A DNA stretch of 64,000 nt from Stappia sp. 28M-7. Its GTDB lineage: Bacteria; Pseudomonadota; Alphaproteobacteria; Rhizobiales; Stappiaceae. The stretch lies in NCBI RefSeq assembly GCF_014252955.1, contig NZ_JACMIA010000001.1, positions 3,432,258 to 3,496,257 on the forward strand. Direction: 5' to 3'. This document shows positions 1 to 8,970 of the stretch, piece after piece. Positions within the stretch are counted from its first letter, which is position 1; every line of letters starts with the position of its first letter. The notes beneath the pieces are model-generated. The model was not told the origin of the DNA, did not search any database, and was given only the letters and a program-made list of their open reading frames with translations. Made by a program: the position numbers and the translations under genes.

Positions 1-312
1 CGGCGCCGGCCACGAACGCCACTGGTAGCCGTAGACCGGACCGAGATCGCCGTTCTCGTCGGCCCACTCGTCCCAGATCCGCACCCCGTTTTCCTTCAGG
101 TAGCGGATGTTGGTGTCGCCGGCCAGGAACCACAGCAGTTCATGGATGATCGACTTCAGGTGCAGCTTCTTGGTCGTCACCATCGGGAAGCCGTCGGCAA
201 GGTCGAAACGCATCTGGTGGCCGAACACGGAAATGGTTCCCGTGCCCGTCCGGTCGGTCTTCTTCACGCCCTCGTCGAGGATGCGCTGCATCAGCTCGTG
301 ATATTGCCGCAC
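1..312 (-). CDS. thyA: thymidylate synthase, N-terminal 104 codons (cut by window edge)
   Basis: Thymidylate synthase converts dUMP to dTMP with methylene-tetrahydrofolate in the cytoplasm. The visible N-terminus matches ThyA closely: [17 protein letters not shown], then [20 protein letters not shown], then [15 protein letters not shown] and [19 protein letters not shown]. The conserved early arginine that contacts the substrate phosphate lies in DRTGTGT. The start is GTG at 312 (MRQYHELMQ); a TAG stop lies four codons further upstream in frame, so no longer start is possible, and this start agrees with the family. The catalytic cysteine lies beyond the window. The gene reads leftwards off the edge; the YHS gene upstream on the same strand could share a transcript (130 bp gap). 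Confidence 0.95.
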   Translation of the reverse strand, partial: MRQYHELMQRILDEGVKKTDRTGTGTISVFGHQMRFDLADGFPMVTTKKLHLKSIIHELLWFLAGDTNIRYLKENGVRIWDEWADENGDLGPVYGYQWRSWPAP

Positions 313-442
313 GCTGCCGTCCGCCTACCGATTGTCAGTCCGATTCTCTGCACCGTCATGGTTGCCCGGCTGCGGCGCGAAGGGCAAGCGAACCTGCGTG
401 CTCGTCCCTGCAATCCACCGGCGGCCGTTGCCGCGGCAGGGC

Positions 443-949
443 TCAGTCTCCGGCGGCAAGCGCCGGCCAATTGGCCTGCGCCTTGTCGATGAAACCCGGG
501 ATGTCCTTGCGCCAGCGCGACTGGATGTCGTCGCTGTAGTTGAGATAGAGCCGCCCCTCGACGATGTCCCAGTTCTGCGGATCGCCCTTGGCGAGCTTGC
601 CCTGGGCCACCGCCCAGGAGCAGTAGCCGCCATAGGCCGGGGCGTATTTCTCCGGCTCGGCCAGGAACGCCTCCCGGTTCGCCTCGCTGGCAAAGCGCCA
701 TGTCGCACCGCGATAATCGGTCGTGATCTCCGGCGATCCCTCGATCGGGCGCCCTTGCGTGAAATAGGCGACCGGATCGTAGCCGCCGACGGCGACCCCT
801 TCGACGATGCCCGTGTACACCTGTCCCGTATCGCTGCTGCCGCCGAGCCCGAACCAGCCCGCGCTCGCCGTGCCGGCGACAAGCACCGTGGCGGCGCCGA
901 CCAGCATCGCCTGCCTGCGCGAAATTCTGCTTGAGCGTTGCCGTGTCAT
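443..949 (-). CDS. Tat-exported YHS domain protein
   Basis: A 168-residue protein with a twin-arginine-like N-terminus (SRRQAMLVGAAT, residues 10-21) and a hydrophobic stretch ending in ASA, so export through Tat with cleavage near residue 30 is likely. The remainder is a YHS domain: GYDPVAYFTQGRPIEGSP, then WRFASEANREAFLAEPEKYAPAYGGYC. YHS proteins of this type are small periplasmic proteins, often suggested to bind metals, with no settled function. No heme or catalytic motif is visible. It lies upstream of thyA on the same strand. Confidence 0.8.
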   Translation of the reverse strand: MTRQRSSRISRRQAMLVGAATVLVAGTASAGWFGLGGSSDTGQVYTGIVEGVAVGGYDPVAYFTQGRPIEGSPEITTDYRGATWRFASEANREAFLAEPEKYAPAYGGYCSWAVAQGKLAKGDPQNWDIVEGRLYLNYSDDIQSRWRKDIPGFIDKAQANWPALAAGD

Positions 950-1159
950 CGCCTTGTCCTCCGCGCGCGCCCGTACCTTTCCAGCACCTCACCCGGTTGT
1001 AGCGCGGCCCGGTGCTCTCCTGCCAATGACGTCGTCTCACAAGCCTGCGATGGCCCGCATCCGCTGGCGTTCCGCGCACTCGCCGGCCGATCGCAGGGCG
1101 CGCCGGCCTGTCCGGCGGGCGGGGTTTTCCCAAGCCTTGCGATGGTTGACACGCGCCCC

Positions 1160-1188
1160 TTTTCAGCCGCCCTCGCTGCCCCTATATT
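1160..1188 (+). promoter_or_regulatory. candidate ssrA promoter
   Basis: TTTTCA (1160-1165) and TATATT (1183-1188) are separated by 17 bp. Initiation would be near 1195, just before the first hairpin of the acceptor piece of the permuted tmRNA. A better-looking TTGACA at 1146-1151 is 31 bp from the -10 and cannot pair with it. Confidence 0.5.
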
Positions 1189-1194
1189 CACGGG

Positions 1195-1525
1195 TGCCGG
1201 TGCAAGCCGGCTATGGCGATAAACGGACTTCGAAATAAGCCTATCGGACCCGGGGGCGGTACCCGGCGCCTCCACCCAAGCCCGCCGCACGACCTGATCG
1301 GTCGGCGGGTTTCGGCGGGGGCGAAATAGGATCGACGAGGGTGTAAAGGTCGTTCTTTTGCTCGGCATGGTTCCGCCGTTATCGGGCCGTCTCAATAGTT
1401 GCAAATGACAACTATGCTATGGACAACGCTGTCGCCGCGTAATGCGGTGCCGGTAGTCCTTTAAGCCCTGGCGGTTAGCCCCGTCAGGCGGGGTCCGGAG
1501 GCACCTGGCAACAGAAGCCTCCACT
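1195..1525 (+). ncRNA. ssrA: transfer-messenger RNA, permuted two-piece form
   Basis: tmRNA rescues stalled ribosomes and adds a degradation tag. The gene is circularly permuted, as in other alphaproteobacteria. The acceptor piece comes first (~1195-1276), with a T-arm (CCGGG/CCCGG) and the 3' acceptor strand CGCCTCC (1267-1273) followed by A. A spacer hairpin follows (CCCGCCG...CGGCGGG, ~1280-1311). The coding piece starts at GGGGGCG (1317-1323). GGGGGCG pairs with CGCCTCC including a G3-U wobble, the alanine identity element. The tag is read from GCA at 1401: ANDNYAMDNAVAA, stop TAA at 1440-1442. The typical TAGTTGCAAATGAC context precedes it. The coding piece ends near the hairpin GGAGGC...GCCTCC (1497-1522). 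CCA is not encoded in full after the discriminator. The exact ends are estimates. Confidence 0.93.
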
Positions 1526-1737
1526 CAATTTTCGTCGACTTCGGCCCGCCTGGATCCGTCCTGCGGACAAGAGGCAGGGGCCTTGAGGTCGGCGCAAGCG
1601 GTGTCCAGCGGGCGGTTCTCGCGAAAAAAAGCGGGGCAAGCACCAAAAGGCCGGTGGCGAGCGCTGATCGGCGCTTTTCATTCGTGTCTTCGCGCGCCAT
1701 GTTGGGCGCGACCCGATTCTCACGTTCAGTAAGTGCG

Positions 1738-2337
1738 ATGGCCGAAGACCTGATCCGCTACGATATCGTCATTCAGGACGCCCTGCGCGGTGCCGTCCGC
1801 AAGATCCTCTCCGAGGTCGCCCGCGTAGGCCTGCCCGGCGAGCACCATTTCTATATCGCCTTCGAGACCACCGCGCCGGGCGTGCGCATCTCATCGCGCC
1901 TGCACGAGCGGTACCCGAAGGAAATGACCATCGTCCTGCAGCACCAGTTCTGGGACCTGACCATCGGCGAGCACGCCTTCGAGGTCGGCCTGTCCTTCGG
2001 CGGTATCCCCGAAAAGCTGTTCGTCCCGTTCTCGGCGATCAAGGGTTTCTTCGACCCGTCCGTCCAGTTCGCGCTGGAGTTCGAGCCGGGCAAGACGGCC
2101 GAGGAGCTGCCCGAGGAACTGGTCGAGGCGGCCCGCGAGCAGGAGCGCGCGGAGGCCACCTTGTCGGCCGTCGAGAAAACGACGGTTGACGCAAAATCCG
2201 ATAAGATTGCGCCGGTTCAGGACAAAATTTCGCAAAATTCTGATCAATCGGAAAAGCCGGAGTCCAAGGAGGACAAGTCCGGCGAGCAGGGCGGCGCCGA
2301 CGTCGTTTCGCTCGACGCTTTCCGCAAGAAGACCTGA
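1738..2337 (+). CDS. sspB: ClpXP adaptor SspB, alpha type
   Basis: SspB binds the ssrA tag and tethers tagged proteins to the ClpXP protease. This 199-residue protein starts MAEDLIRYD; longer in-frame starts exist but are poorly conserved in appearance. The folded N-terminal part (1 to ~130) contains the family stretches HFYIAFETTAPGV, LHERYPKEMTIVLQHQFWDL and FGGIPEKLFVPFSAI. A charged, disordered linker (~140-185) follows. The C-terminal end VVSLDAFRKKT is the short ClpX-docking tail usual in alpha-type SspB. It lies 212 bp downstream of ssrA, the RNA that encodes its ligand. Confidence 0.93.
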   Translation: MAEDLIRYDIVIQDALRGAVRKILSEVARVGLPGEHHFYIAFETTAPGVRISSRLHERYPKEMTIVLQHQFWDLTIGEHAFEVGLSFGGIPEKLFVPFSAIKGFFDPSVQFALEFEPGKTAEELPEELVEAAREQERAEATLSAVEKTTVDAKSDKIAPVQDKISQNSDQSEKPESKEDKSGEQGGADVVSLDAFRKKT

Positions 2338-2384
2338 GAAACGGCCGGACCACGCAACCAGCATCGGCCGCAAGGGGACGGATG

Positions 2385-2600
2385 ATGAGCGGGGATATCG
2401 TCAATCTGAGGCAGGCCCGCAAAGCACGCACTCGGCGCGAAAAAGACGAGAAGGCAGCCCAGAATCGCAGCCTTTTCGGCCGCACCAAGGCCGAGAAATC
2501 CCGCGACCGCATCGAGGCCGAAAAGGCACTTGTCCACATCGAGGGCCACCGTCGCGCCCCCTCTGACGGAGCCCCCGACGGCACCGGCAAGGAAGACTAA
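2385..2600 (+). CDS. DUF4169 family small protein
   Basis: A 71-residue, very basic and charged protein (MSGDIVNLRQARKARTRREKDEKAAQNR...). The IVNLRQARKA start and the AQNRSLFGRTKAEK core are the DUF4169 signature. Two ATG codons are adjacent; 2385 is preferred because AAGGGGA lies 6 bases upstream. Function is unknown. It sits between sspB and a ribbon-helix-helix gene on the same strand with short gaps, so these three genes probably form one operon. Confidence 0.8.
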   Translation: MSGDIVNLRQARKARTRREKDEKAAQNRSLFGRTKAEKSRDRIEAEKALVHIEGHRRAPSDGAPDGTGKED

Positions 2601-2606
2601 TCCCCC

Positions 2607-2852
2607 ATGCTGGCCAAACGCTCCCTCACCCTGCACGGCCACCGCACCAGCCTGGCGCTGGAGCCGGAGTTCTGGGAAGTACTGGAGGAAATGGCCGAGG
2701 CCGAAGACGTCAGCCTGCCGGCCCTGGTCGCCCGCATCGACGATGCCCGCGAAATGGAAGCGGACGGCAGCGGCGATCTGCCTTCCTCGCTCTCCTCGGC
2801 CCTGCGCGTCGCCGCGCTCGCCCATTGCCGGGCGAAGGCCAACGCGGCCTGA
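2607..2852 (+). CDS. ribbon-helix-helix domain protein
   Basis: An 81-residue protein (MLAKRSLTLHGHRTSLALEPEFWEVLEEMAEAEDVSLPALV). The strand RTSLALEPEFW followed by two helices fits the RHH fold found in small DNA-binding proteins that commonly follow DUF4169 genes in Hyphomicrobiales. It lacks a toxin partner, so it is more likely a stand-alone regulator or structural RHH protein than an antitoxin. It starts six bases after the DUF4169 stop; co-translation is likely. Confidence 0.75.
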   Translation: MLAKRSLTLHGHRTSLALEPEFWEVLEEMAEAEDVSLPALVARIDDAREMEADGSGDLPSSLSSALRVAALAHCRAKANAA

Positions 2853-2901
2853 TTTAGCGTTTCAAATCAAGGATTGACGTGCGCGAGCGGCGGTCCCGCG
2901 A

Positions 2902-5900
2902 TCAGCGGTCCGGTGTCGGCCCGACGAAAACCGGTGGGTCGAGCGGCGGCAACAGCTGCATGGGCCGGCCGACACCCGCCTCCCCGCTCGCTGAGCCCGT
3001 GGTCGCCGGATCGTCCAGCGCCCGGCGGATCCGCTCGCCGAAACTCGCAGCCGGTGTTTGCGCCGGAGCCGCCTGTTGCTGCTGGCGGCGCTGTTCGGCC
3101 CGCCGTCGTTCGGCGGCACGGCGCTCTTCCTCGGCCTTTCTTGCTGCTTCCGCCTTGCGGGCCTCTTCAGCCTTTCTCGCCTCCTGCGCCTTGCGAGCCT
3201 CTTCCGCCTTGCGGGTCTCTTCGGCCTTGCGGGCCTCCTCCGCCGCGCGCTCTTCCTCCAGCTTGCGGGTGGCGCCCTCGTCCTGCAGCTGCTGCTGTTC
3301 CCGTTCCTTGCGGCGCTTTTCCTCGCGTGATCTCCGCATCTCGCGCATCAACCGGTCGCGCTCGGTGATCTCCGCCTGCAGGTCCTCCACCCGCTGCACC
3401 TCCTGCTCGAAGGCGCGCAACGTCAGGAATGCGGTGAACGGCGCGATGTCTATGGTACGCTGCGGCTCGGCCAGCGGCCCGGAGAAGACAAGACCCACCT
3501 GCGCTTCCGCACCCGTCACCGCCTCCTCGCCCGGATCGACCCGCAGCGAGAAATCGCTCTGCAAGGTCAGGGCCTTGAGATCCGCCTGGGCGTTGCCGAA
3601 GATCGAGGCGTCGCGGTTGTCGACCCGCGCATTGCTGATCCGCATGACGCCGCCGGCGATCGAGGCGCTGGCCTCCAGCTCGGCGAAGGGCAGCACGCCC
3701 GCATCGAGATGACTGGCAAAGGCGGTGCGGATCGCCTCGTCATTGAGGTCCAGCCCGGCATCGACGGCGCGGATCACCAGCGCGAAGGCGTCCGGATTGA
3801 GGCTGCGGATTTCCCCGTTCTCGACGCTCAGCGTTCCCCCGCCGGTGAGACCCGAGACGATACCCGAAAGCGAGCGGCCGCTGCCTTCGACATCGAGGTT
3901 TATGCTTGCCGCGCCCGTTGCGACCGGGCGTCCCGCCCGCCGCCAGACGAGTTCTTCCAGCCGCGCCCCATCGACCCGCAGCGAGGCGGTCATGCCCGCC
4001 TGGCCGGCCGAGCGCTTCAGTGTGTACGCGCCCGTCAGATCGCCGCCGGCAAAGCCCGCCTTGGCGACGTCCAGCGACAGCGCGTCGTCCTTCAACGAAA
4101 CCCGCGCAGTCACATTGCTGGCGGGCGGCAGCGGGGCAAGAACCATGCGCTGCGCACTCACCTCGAGCGACAGATCCACACCCGAGACGACCGGCGGTCC
4201 GAACGCGGCCTCGGACCAGGCGCCGCTGGTCGAGGCCGCCAGCTGATCAGCTCCGAGCAGAAGATCGCTCAACTCCGAAATATCCAGCTCCGACAAGGAG
4301 ATGGTGCCTCGGATCTGCGGGTCGAGGCTCGCCATCGCCCGGCGCAGGTCGAGGCGCAGATCCGCGTCGAGCCGCATCCCTGCGAATGCACCGGAAAGGC
4401 CGGACAGCGTGAAGCGATCCCCCTCGCCCTCCAGCACCGCCGCCAGATCGACCGCGCCTGCCGAGGCATCGAGCGAGGGCAGGCGCCCGGTCAGCAGCGC
4501 CAGCGGCATCAGGTCCGGGGCGCGCAGGGCGAGATCGGCCGTGTAGCGGCTGTTGCCGCTCTCCGGCAGAGTCAACGTGCCGGATGCCGTCAGTTCCGAC
4601 GGGCCCAGATAGAGCCGTCCGTGGCCCTCCAGCCCTTCCTCCGGGATGCCCGCCGCCCCGATCTCCACCCGTGCCTCGCCGAGGCTGCCGACCGGCAGCA
4701 TCGTCACGCCCAGCTGGGTCACCAGATCGGCCGCTTCGGCCGCGCTGAAGCTTGCCTCGAAGTCGAGGGAGGCCGCCCGCCAGCGGTCGAGCCGCCCGTC
4801 GAGGCCGAGATTGATATCCACATTGGTGCCGCCGGCCGTGCCGCGGGCGACAAGGCTTGCCTGGGTCCCGGCGCTGTCGCTGCCCCCGTTCGCCTCACCC
4901 TGAAAGGTCAGCGTCAGCTTGGCAGGGGCGAATGCGCCCGGCCGGCCCGCGAACTCGCGGACCATGCGGTTTTCCGGGGCCAGCGCCATCGCCAGCGCCG
5001 CAACGCCATCGAGCCGTTCGGCGTCGACATCGACCTCCAGCGCGCCGGACGGCGTCGTCGACAGCTTCTCGATCCGCCCCTTGGCTCCAAGGCGCGCGCC
5101 GGACAGGTCCGCCACCTGCGCCTCGTCGATCACCAGCGTGTCGTCGCGATAGGACGCGCGCAGCCGCGTGGAGGAGGCCGACAGCGTGCCGAAGCTCATT
5201 TCCTCGGCAAAGAGGTTGAGCGCCAGTTCCGTTCCGGTTCCGGCGATCCCTGCGGCCAATCCGGCCTCGTTGCCAAGGAACAGCCGAGCCAGCTGTCCCA
5301 CCTGGTTGCCGTCGATGCGCTTGGCGTCGAGATCCGCCTCGAAGACCGGGTTCTTTCCTTCTTCCGCCGACCAGGAAATCGCGCCCTCTCCCCGGTCCTC
5401 GCCGATCTCGAACGCGAAATCGGTGAGCGACACATGCCCCACCGCCGCATCGATCCGGCTCTCCACCGCGAAGGGCGTTGCCGCGATTCCGCGTGCTCCG
5501 TCCTTGCGCCACCAGTCGGCGAAAGCGACCGGCTGGGCGACGGACGCGGCGAAACTCCCGCGGAAGGTCGGCTCCGGCTGCAGGCCGAGATCGCCGCGCA
5601 CGAGAAATTCTCCCCGCCCCGGCATCCGGCCCGACAGCTCGGATATCCTCCATCCGCTTGCCAGCCGGTCGGCCTTCAGCAGCACGTCCTGCGTCAACCC
5701 GCCCCCCGACACGATCGCGGGAACAGAGAACTCGATGCTGCCGTCGATGGGCGGATGCGGAAGTCCGCGCAAGGCCGCAAGAAGCTCGACGCCGGTCTCG
5801 GCCGCCGCCAGCGGCTCTGCCGGTCCCCGTCCGGCGATACGGTCGAGATCGATCTGCCGCGCCGCAGCCTTGACGTCGAAGCGGTAGGGCTCGGCCAGCG

Positions 5901-6807
5901 TGAAGTCCGCACCGCCCTCCAGCGTCACCGGGCGGTCTTCGGGACCGTAGCGGAACGTGGCGCCGCTCAGGGCAAGCTTTGCGATGTCGAGCGCGAAACC
6001 GCCCTCGCTGCGCCAGGTGTGACGAGCCTGCTCCTCCGGCGTGACCGAGGCCAGCGTATAGCTCCCCTCATAGCCAGGCCGGCTGTCCGAAAGGGTCAGC
6101 GTCCCGTCCATCACGAGATCGACCGGCACGGAGACAGGCGTCACCCCGGCGCGCAGACGCAAGCCTCCAGCAGGATCGCGCCGCCCCGTGGCCAGAACCA
6201 CGGTCGCCCGCTGGCCGCGATAGCTCGCCATGCCATCCAGCTTGAACGGTCCGAGCATCGAGCGGGCCGTGACCAGGAGGTCGATGTCGTCGATCCGGTG
6301 GCTCTGGCCGTTGCGCGCGTCGATGACCGTCAGATCGCCGTCGCGGATCGTCGCCTGCTCGAGCATCACGAGATCCGGGTCGACCTCGGAGATCAGCCCG
6401 TTGCGCGCCCTTGCGGTGAACCAGTCGAGCCGCCCCTCCTCGTCGATGGACAGCCGCAGGTTCGGCCGGTCCATCGTGAGATCGATGATCCGGACCTCGC
6501 CCTTCAGCAGCGGCGGCAGCTCGATGCGCATCTCGAAGCGCTGGACCGCCAGCAGCGGGTCCTCGGGCTCGCCCACCCGCACATCGGAAAAGGTCAGGGT
6601 CGGCGTCGGGAGCAGGCGCATCTCCGCCTCTCCCATCACCGCCACCCGATGGCCGAGCAGCTGCTCGCCATAGCGCTCGAATGTGGTGCGATAGGCCGTC
6701 CAATCGATGAGGAACGGCCCGACCAGCGCTGCCAGCAGCACCGCGATCACGGTCACGCCAATCGTGATGTAGATCGAATTCAGCGCCCTGGCCTCCCGTT
6801 TGCGCAC
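2902..6807 (-). CDS. AsmA-like inner-membrane protein with charged coiled-coil tail
   Basis: A 1301-residue AsmA-family protein. Large AsmA-like proteins span the periplasm and are thought to move phospholipid or affect outer-membrane assembly. Residues ~10-33 form one membrane segment (SIYITIGVTVIAVLLAALVG). The AsmA N-terminal region follows (LLPTPTLTFSDVRVGEP, LLKGEVRIIDLTMDRPNLRL), then a long repetitive beta-rich body and the AsmA C-terminal region near LTGGGTLSVENGEI. Residues ~1133-1245 are an unusual Lys/Arg/Glu coiled coil made of RKAEEA repeats, ending in a Pro-rich tail. The start is GTG; the ATG just upstream is out of frame. It begins 13 bp after the FAD dehydrogenase stop. Confidence 0.85.
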   Translation of the reverse strand: MRKREARALNSIYITIGVTVIAVLLAALVGPFLIDWTAYRTTFERYGEQLLGHRVAVMGEAEMRLLPTPTLTFSDVRVGEPEDPLLAVQRFEMRIELPPLLKGEVRIIDLTMDRPNLRLSIDEEGRLDWFTARARNGLISEVDPDLVMLEQATIRDGDLTVIDARNGQSHRIDDIDLLVTARSMLGPFKLDGMASYRGQRATVVLATGRRDPAGGLRLRAGVTPVSVPVDLVMDGTLTLSDSRPGYEGSYTLASVTPEEQARHTWRSEGGFALDIAKLALSGATFRYGPEDRPVTLEGGADFTLAEPYRFDVKAAARQIDLDRIAGRGPAEPLAAAETGVELLAALRGLPHPPIDGSIEFSVPAIVSGGGLTQDVLLKADRLASGWRISELSGRMPGRGEFLVRGDLGLQPEPTFRGSFAASVAQPVAFADWWRKDGARGIAATPFAVESRIDAAVGHVSLTDFAFEIGEDRGEGAISWSAEEGKNPVFEADLDAKRIDGNQVGQLARLFLGNEAGLAAGIAGTGTELALNLFAEEMSFGTLSASSTRLRASYRDDTLVIDEAQVADLSGARLGAKGRIEKLSTTPSGALEVDVDAERLDGVAALAMALAPENRMVREFAGRPGAFAPAKLTLTFQGEANGGSDSAGTQASLVARGTAGGTNVDINLGLDGRLDRWRAASLDFEASFSAAEAADLVTQLGVTMLPVGSLGEARVEIGAAGIPEEGLEGHGRLYLGPSELTASGTLTLPESGNSRYTADLALRAPDLMPLALLTGRLPSLDASAGAVDLAAVLEGEGDRFTLSGLSGAFAGMRLDADLRLDLRRAMASLDPQIRGTISLSELDISELSDLLLGADQLAASTSGAWSEAAFGPPVVSGVDLSLEVSAQRMVLAPLPPASNVTARVSLKDDALSLDVAKAGFAGGDLTGAYTLKRSAGQAGMTASLRVDGARLEELVWRRAGRPVATGAASINLDVEGSGRSLSGIVSGLTGGGTLSVENGEIRSLNPDAFALVIRAVDAGLDLNDEAIRTAFASHLDAGVLPFAELEASASIAGGVMRISNARVDNRDASIFGNAQADLKALTLQSDFSLRVDPGEEAVTGAEAQVGLVFSGPLAEPQRTIDIAPFTAFLTLRAFEQEVQRVEDLQAEITERDRLMREMRRSREEKRRKEREQQQLQDEGATRKLEEERAAEEARKAEETRKAEEARKAQEARKAEEARKAEAARKAEEERRAAERRRAEQRRQQQQAAPAQTPAASFGERIRRALDDPATTGSASGEAGVGRPMQLLPPLDPPVFVGPTPDR
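3135..3245 (-). repeat. in-gene 18-nt tandem repeat (RKAEEA units)
   Basis: About six degenerate 18-base units lie inside the asmA-like gene, each encoding RKAEEA or a close variant (RKAEET, RKAQEA, RKAEAA). The repeat encodes the most regular part of the charged coiled coil. Copy number may vary between strains. Confidence 0.75.
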
Positions 6808-6820
6808 CGCATCGCGGCTG

Positions 6821-8236
6821 TCAGTCCAGCCGGACGATCTTGCCCGGATTGAGGATGTTGTCGGGATCGAGAGCCTTCTTGATCGCCGCCATCATGTCGA
6901 GGCCGGCGCCATGCTCGCGGGCAAGGTATTTCATCTTGCCCTGGCCGACGCCGTGCTCACCGGTGCAGGTCCCGCCCATTTCGATGGCGCGCCAGTTGAG
7001 CCTTTCGATGAAGGCCTCAGTCTTGGCGATCTCCTGCGGATTGTCGACATCTACCAGCACGAGGACGTGGAAATTGCCATCGCCCACATGGCCGACCAGC
7101 GGGGCGAGCAGGCCGTTGGCCTCCACATCCTTGTAGGTCTCGTCGATGCACTCCGCCAGTCGCGAGATCGGCACGCAGACATCGGTCGAAACGCCCTTGC
7201 ACCCCGGCCGCAGGCCGAGCGCTGCCCAGTAGGCATCGTGCCGCGCCTTCCAGAGCCGGGTGCGATCCTCCGCCTTGGTGGCCCAGACGAACTCGCCGCC
7301 GCCGTTGTCGCGCGCGATTTCTCCGAAGATCTCGCTCTGCTCGCGCACGCCCGCCTGCGTGCCATGGAATTCCAGGAACAGGGTCGGCGCTTCCTGCAAG
7401 TCCAGCTTGGAATAGGCGTTGCAGGCGCGAATCTGGTTGGCGTCGAGCAGCTCGATACGCGCCACCGGCAGGCCGGACTGGATGGTGGTGATCACCGCGT
7501 TGCAGGCGGATTCCAAGTCCGGGAAGGGGCAGACGCCGCCCGAAACGGCCTCCGGAATCCCGTAGAGGCGCAGCGTCACCTCGGTGATGATGCCGAGCGT
7601 GCCTTCCGAGCCGACCATCAGCCGGGTGAGATCGTAGCCGGCCGCCGTCTTCTTGGCCCGTCCGCCGGTATGCACGATGCGCCCGTCGGCCGTCACCACG
7701 GTCAGCGCCAGCACGACGTCCTTCATCGTGCCGTAGCGCACCGCATTGGTGCCGGAGGCGCGCGTCGCCGCCATGCCGCCAAGGCTCGCATCCGCGCCCG
7801 GATCGATGGGAAAGAACAGGCCCGTGTCGCGCAGATATTCATTGAGCTGGGTGCGGGTCACGCCGGCCTCGACCACGCAGTCGAGATCCTCGGCATTGAC
7901 CTGCAATACCCGGTTCATCTGCGACACGTCGACGGAGATTCCCCCGGCCGGCGCGTTGACATGGCCCTCCAGCGAGGAGCCGGTGCCGAAGGGAATGATC
8001 GGCACCTTGTGCTGGGCGCAGATCTGCACGACATCCGCGACCTCTTGCGTCGAATGGGCAAAGACCACCCCGTCGGGAGCCTGATTCGGCAGCCAGGTGG
8101 TGGTATGGCCGTGCTGTTCGCGCACCGCGGCCGAGGTCGTGAAGCGTTCGCCGAACCGCTGCGCGAGGATCTTCAGCGCAAGGTCGATCCCTTCCTCGTT
8201 GCGTTGTACGGATGCCTGTAGGCTTGCAAGGCTCAT
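6821..8236 (-). CDS. FAD-linked D-lactate dehydrogenase-type oxidase
   Basis: A 471-residue flavoprotein of the GlcD/Dld family, which oxidises a 2-hydroxy acid (D-lactate or glycolate). The PCMH-type FAD domain covers ~35-225: IIPFGTGSSLEGHV, then GADASLGGMAATRASGTNAVRYGTM and GYDLTRLMVGSEGTLGIITE. The C-terminal cap contains VGHVGDGNFHVLVLVD, and GTCTGEHGVGQGKMKYL with the conserved GEHG near the end. Length fits cytochrome-linked D-lactate dehydrogenase. The substrate cannot be fixed from the motifs. The start ATG has GGGAGAG upstream. The asmA-like gene follows closely and may be co-transcribed. Confidence 0.88.
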   Translation of the reverse strand: MSLASLQASVQRNEEGIDLALKILAQRFGERFTTSAAVREQHGHTTTWLPNQAPDGVVFAHSTQEVADVVQICAQHKVPIIPFGTGSSLEGHVNAPAGGISVDVSQMNRVLQVNAEDLDCVVEAGVTRTQLNEYLRDTGLFFPIDPGADASLGGMAATRASGTNAVRYGTMKDVVLALTVVTADGRIVHTGGRAKKTAAGYDLTRLMVGSEGTLGIITEVTLRLYGIPEAVSGGVCPFPDLESACNAVITTIQSGLPVARIELLDANQIRACNAYSKLDLQEAPTLFLEFHGTQAGVREQSEIFGEIARDNGGGEFVWATKAEDRTRLWKARHDAYWAALGLRPGCKGVSTDVCVPISRLAECIDETYKDVEANGLLAPLVGHVGDGNFHVLVLVDVDNPQEIAKTEAFIERLNWRAIEMGGTCTGEHGVGQGKMKYLAREHGAGLDMMAAIKKALDPDNILNPGKIVRLD

Positions 8237-8427
8237 TATTCTCTCCCGCTCAACCGATGCCGACGTCTCCGGCGCCTGCGGGCACCTGGCGCGAATTTGC
8301 GTTTCCTGCCGGTCTCGGACTAGGTTTGGCGCAAACTAGCAAAAACGGCAATCCCGGCCAAAGACTTCCGCCCGTTTCACCCGCAGCCGGAACAGGCCGG
8401 CGAGCCTCACAGGATGGAAGGAGCGCC

Positions 8428-8922
8428 ATGTCACAGCCGAGCCGCCAGCCAGCCCCCTTCACCGGGTCGATCCAGGAGGTCAGAAGCGAGTGGCTGGACT
8501 ATAACGGCCATCTCAACATGGCCTACTACAATGTCCTCTTCGACACGGCGCTCGACGAGGCCTTCATCCATCTGGGCCTTGGCCCCGACTACGCCCGCGA
8601 GCGCGGCGCCTCCTTCTTCACCGCCGAGACCCACCTTTGCTACCTGCGCGAACTCAACGGGGGAGATCGCGTGCGCGCCACGGTTCAACTCGTTGATTTC
8701 GACGCCAAACGGGCGCATCTCTACCAGGAGCTTCACCACGCGGACGACGGTTTCCTCTCGGCAACGTCCGAGCAGGTCTCTCTGCATGTCGACCTTGCCG
8801 CCCGCAAGGTGGTGCCATGGCCGCAGGACGTGCTGGAGCGGCTGGAGGAGATGAGGGAGAGCCATGCGGTGCTCGGCCGGCCCGAGCGGTCCGGGCGACG
8901 TATTTCCCTTGAAAGACGCTGA
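8428..8922 (+). CDS. hotdog-fold acyl-CoA thioesterase (4HBT family)
   Basis: A 164-residue protein with the 4HBT signature LDYNGHLNMAYYNVLFDTALDE. The family's active-site Asp/His region is in the DYNGHLN segment. Such enzymes hydrolyse acyl-CoA thioesters. The sequence resembles the thioesterase partner of carnitine dehydrogenase (betainyl-CoA type), but no carnitine gene is nearby, so the substrate is open. The start at 8428 is set by GGAAGGAG six bases upstream; a longer frame to 8212 runs into non-coding-looking sequence. The CLC gene follows on the same strand. Confidence 0.85.
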   Translation: MSQPSRQPAPFTGSIQEVRSEWLDYNGHLNMAYYNVLFDTALDEAFIHLGLGPDYARERGASFFTAETHLCYLRELNGGDRVRATVQLVDFDAKRAHLYQELHHADDGFLSATSEQVSLHVDLAARKVVPWPQDVLERLEEMRESHAVLGRPERSGRRISLERR

Positions 8923-8970
8923 CGAAAGACGCTTGAGGCTCAAAGAGCCAGGCGGACGGCTGGACGAGCG

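Noticed and set aside
1146-1188. TTGACA and TATATT as a promoter pair for ssrA
   Set aside because: The gap of 31 bp is too long for sigma-70-type recognition; TTTTCA at 1160 gives the normal 17 bp.
3709-6852. Plus-strand frame of 1047 codons opposite the AsmA-like gene
   Set aside because: Composition is Arg/Gln-rich with no recognisable motif; the minus-strand frame carries a membrane segment and the AsmA domain.
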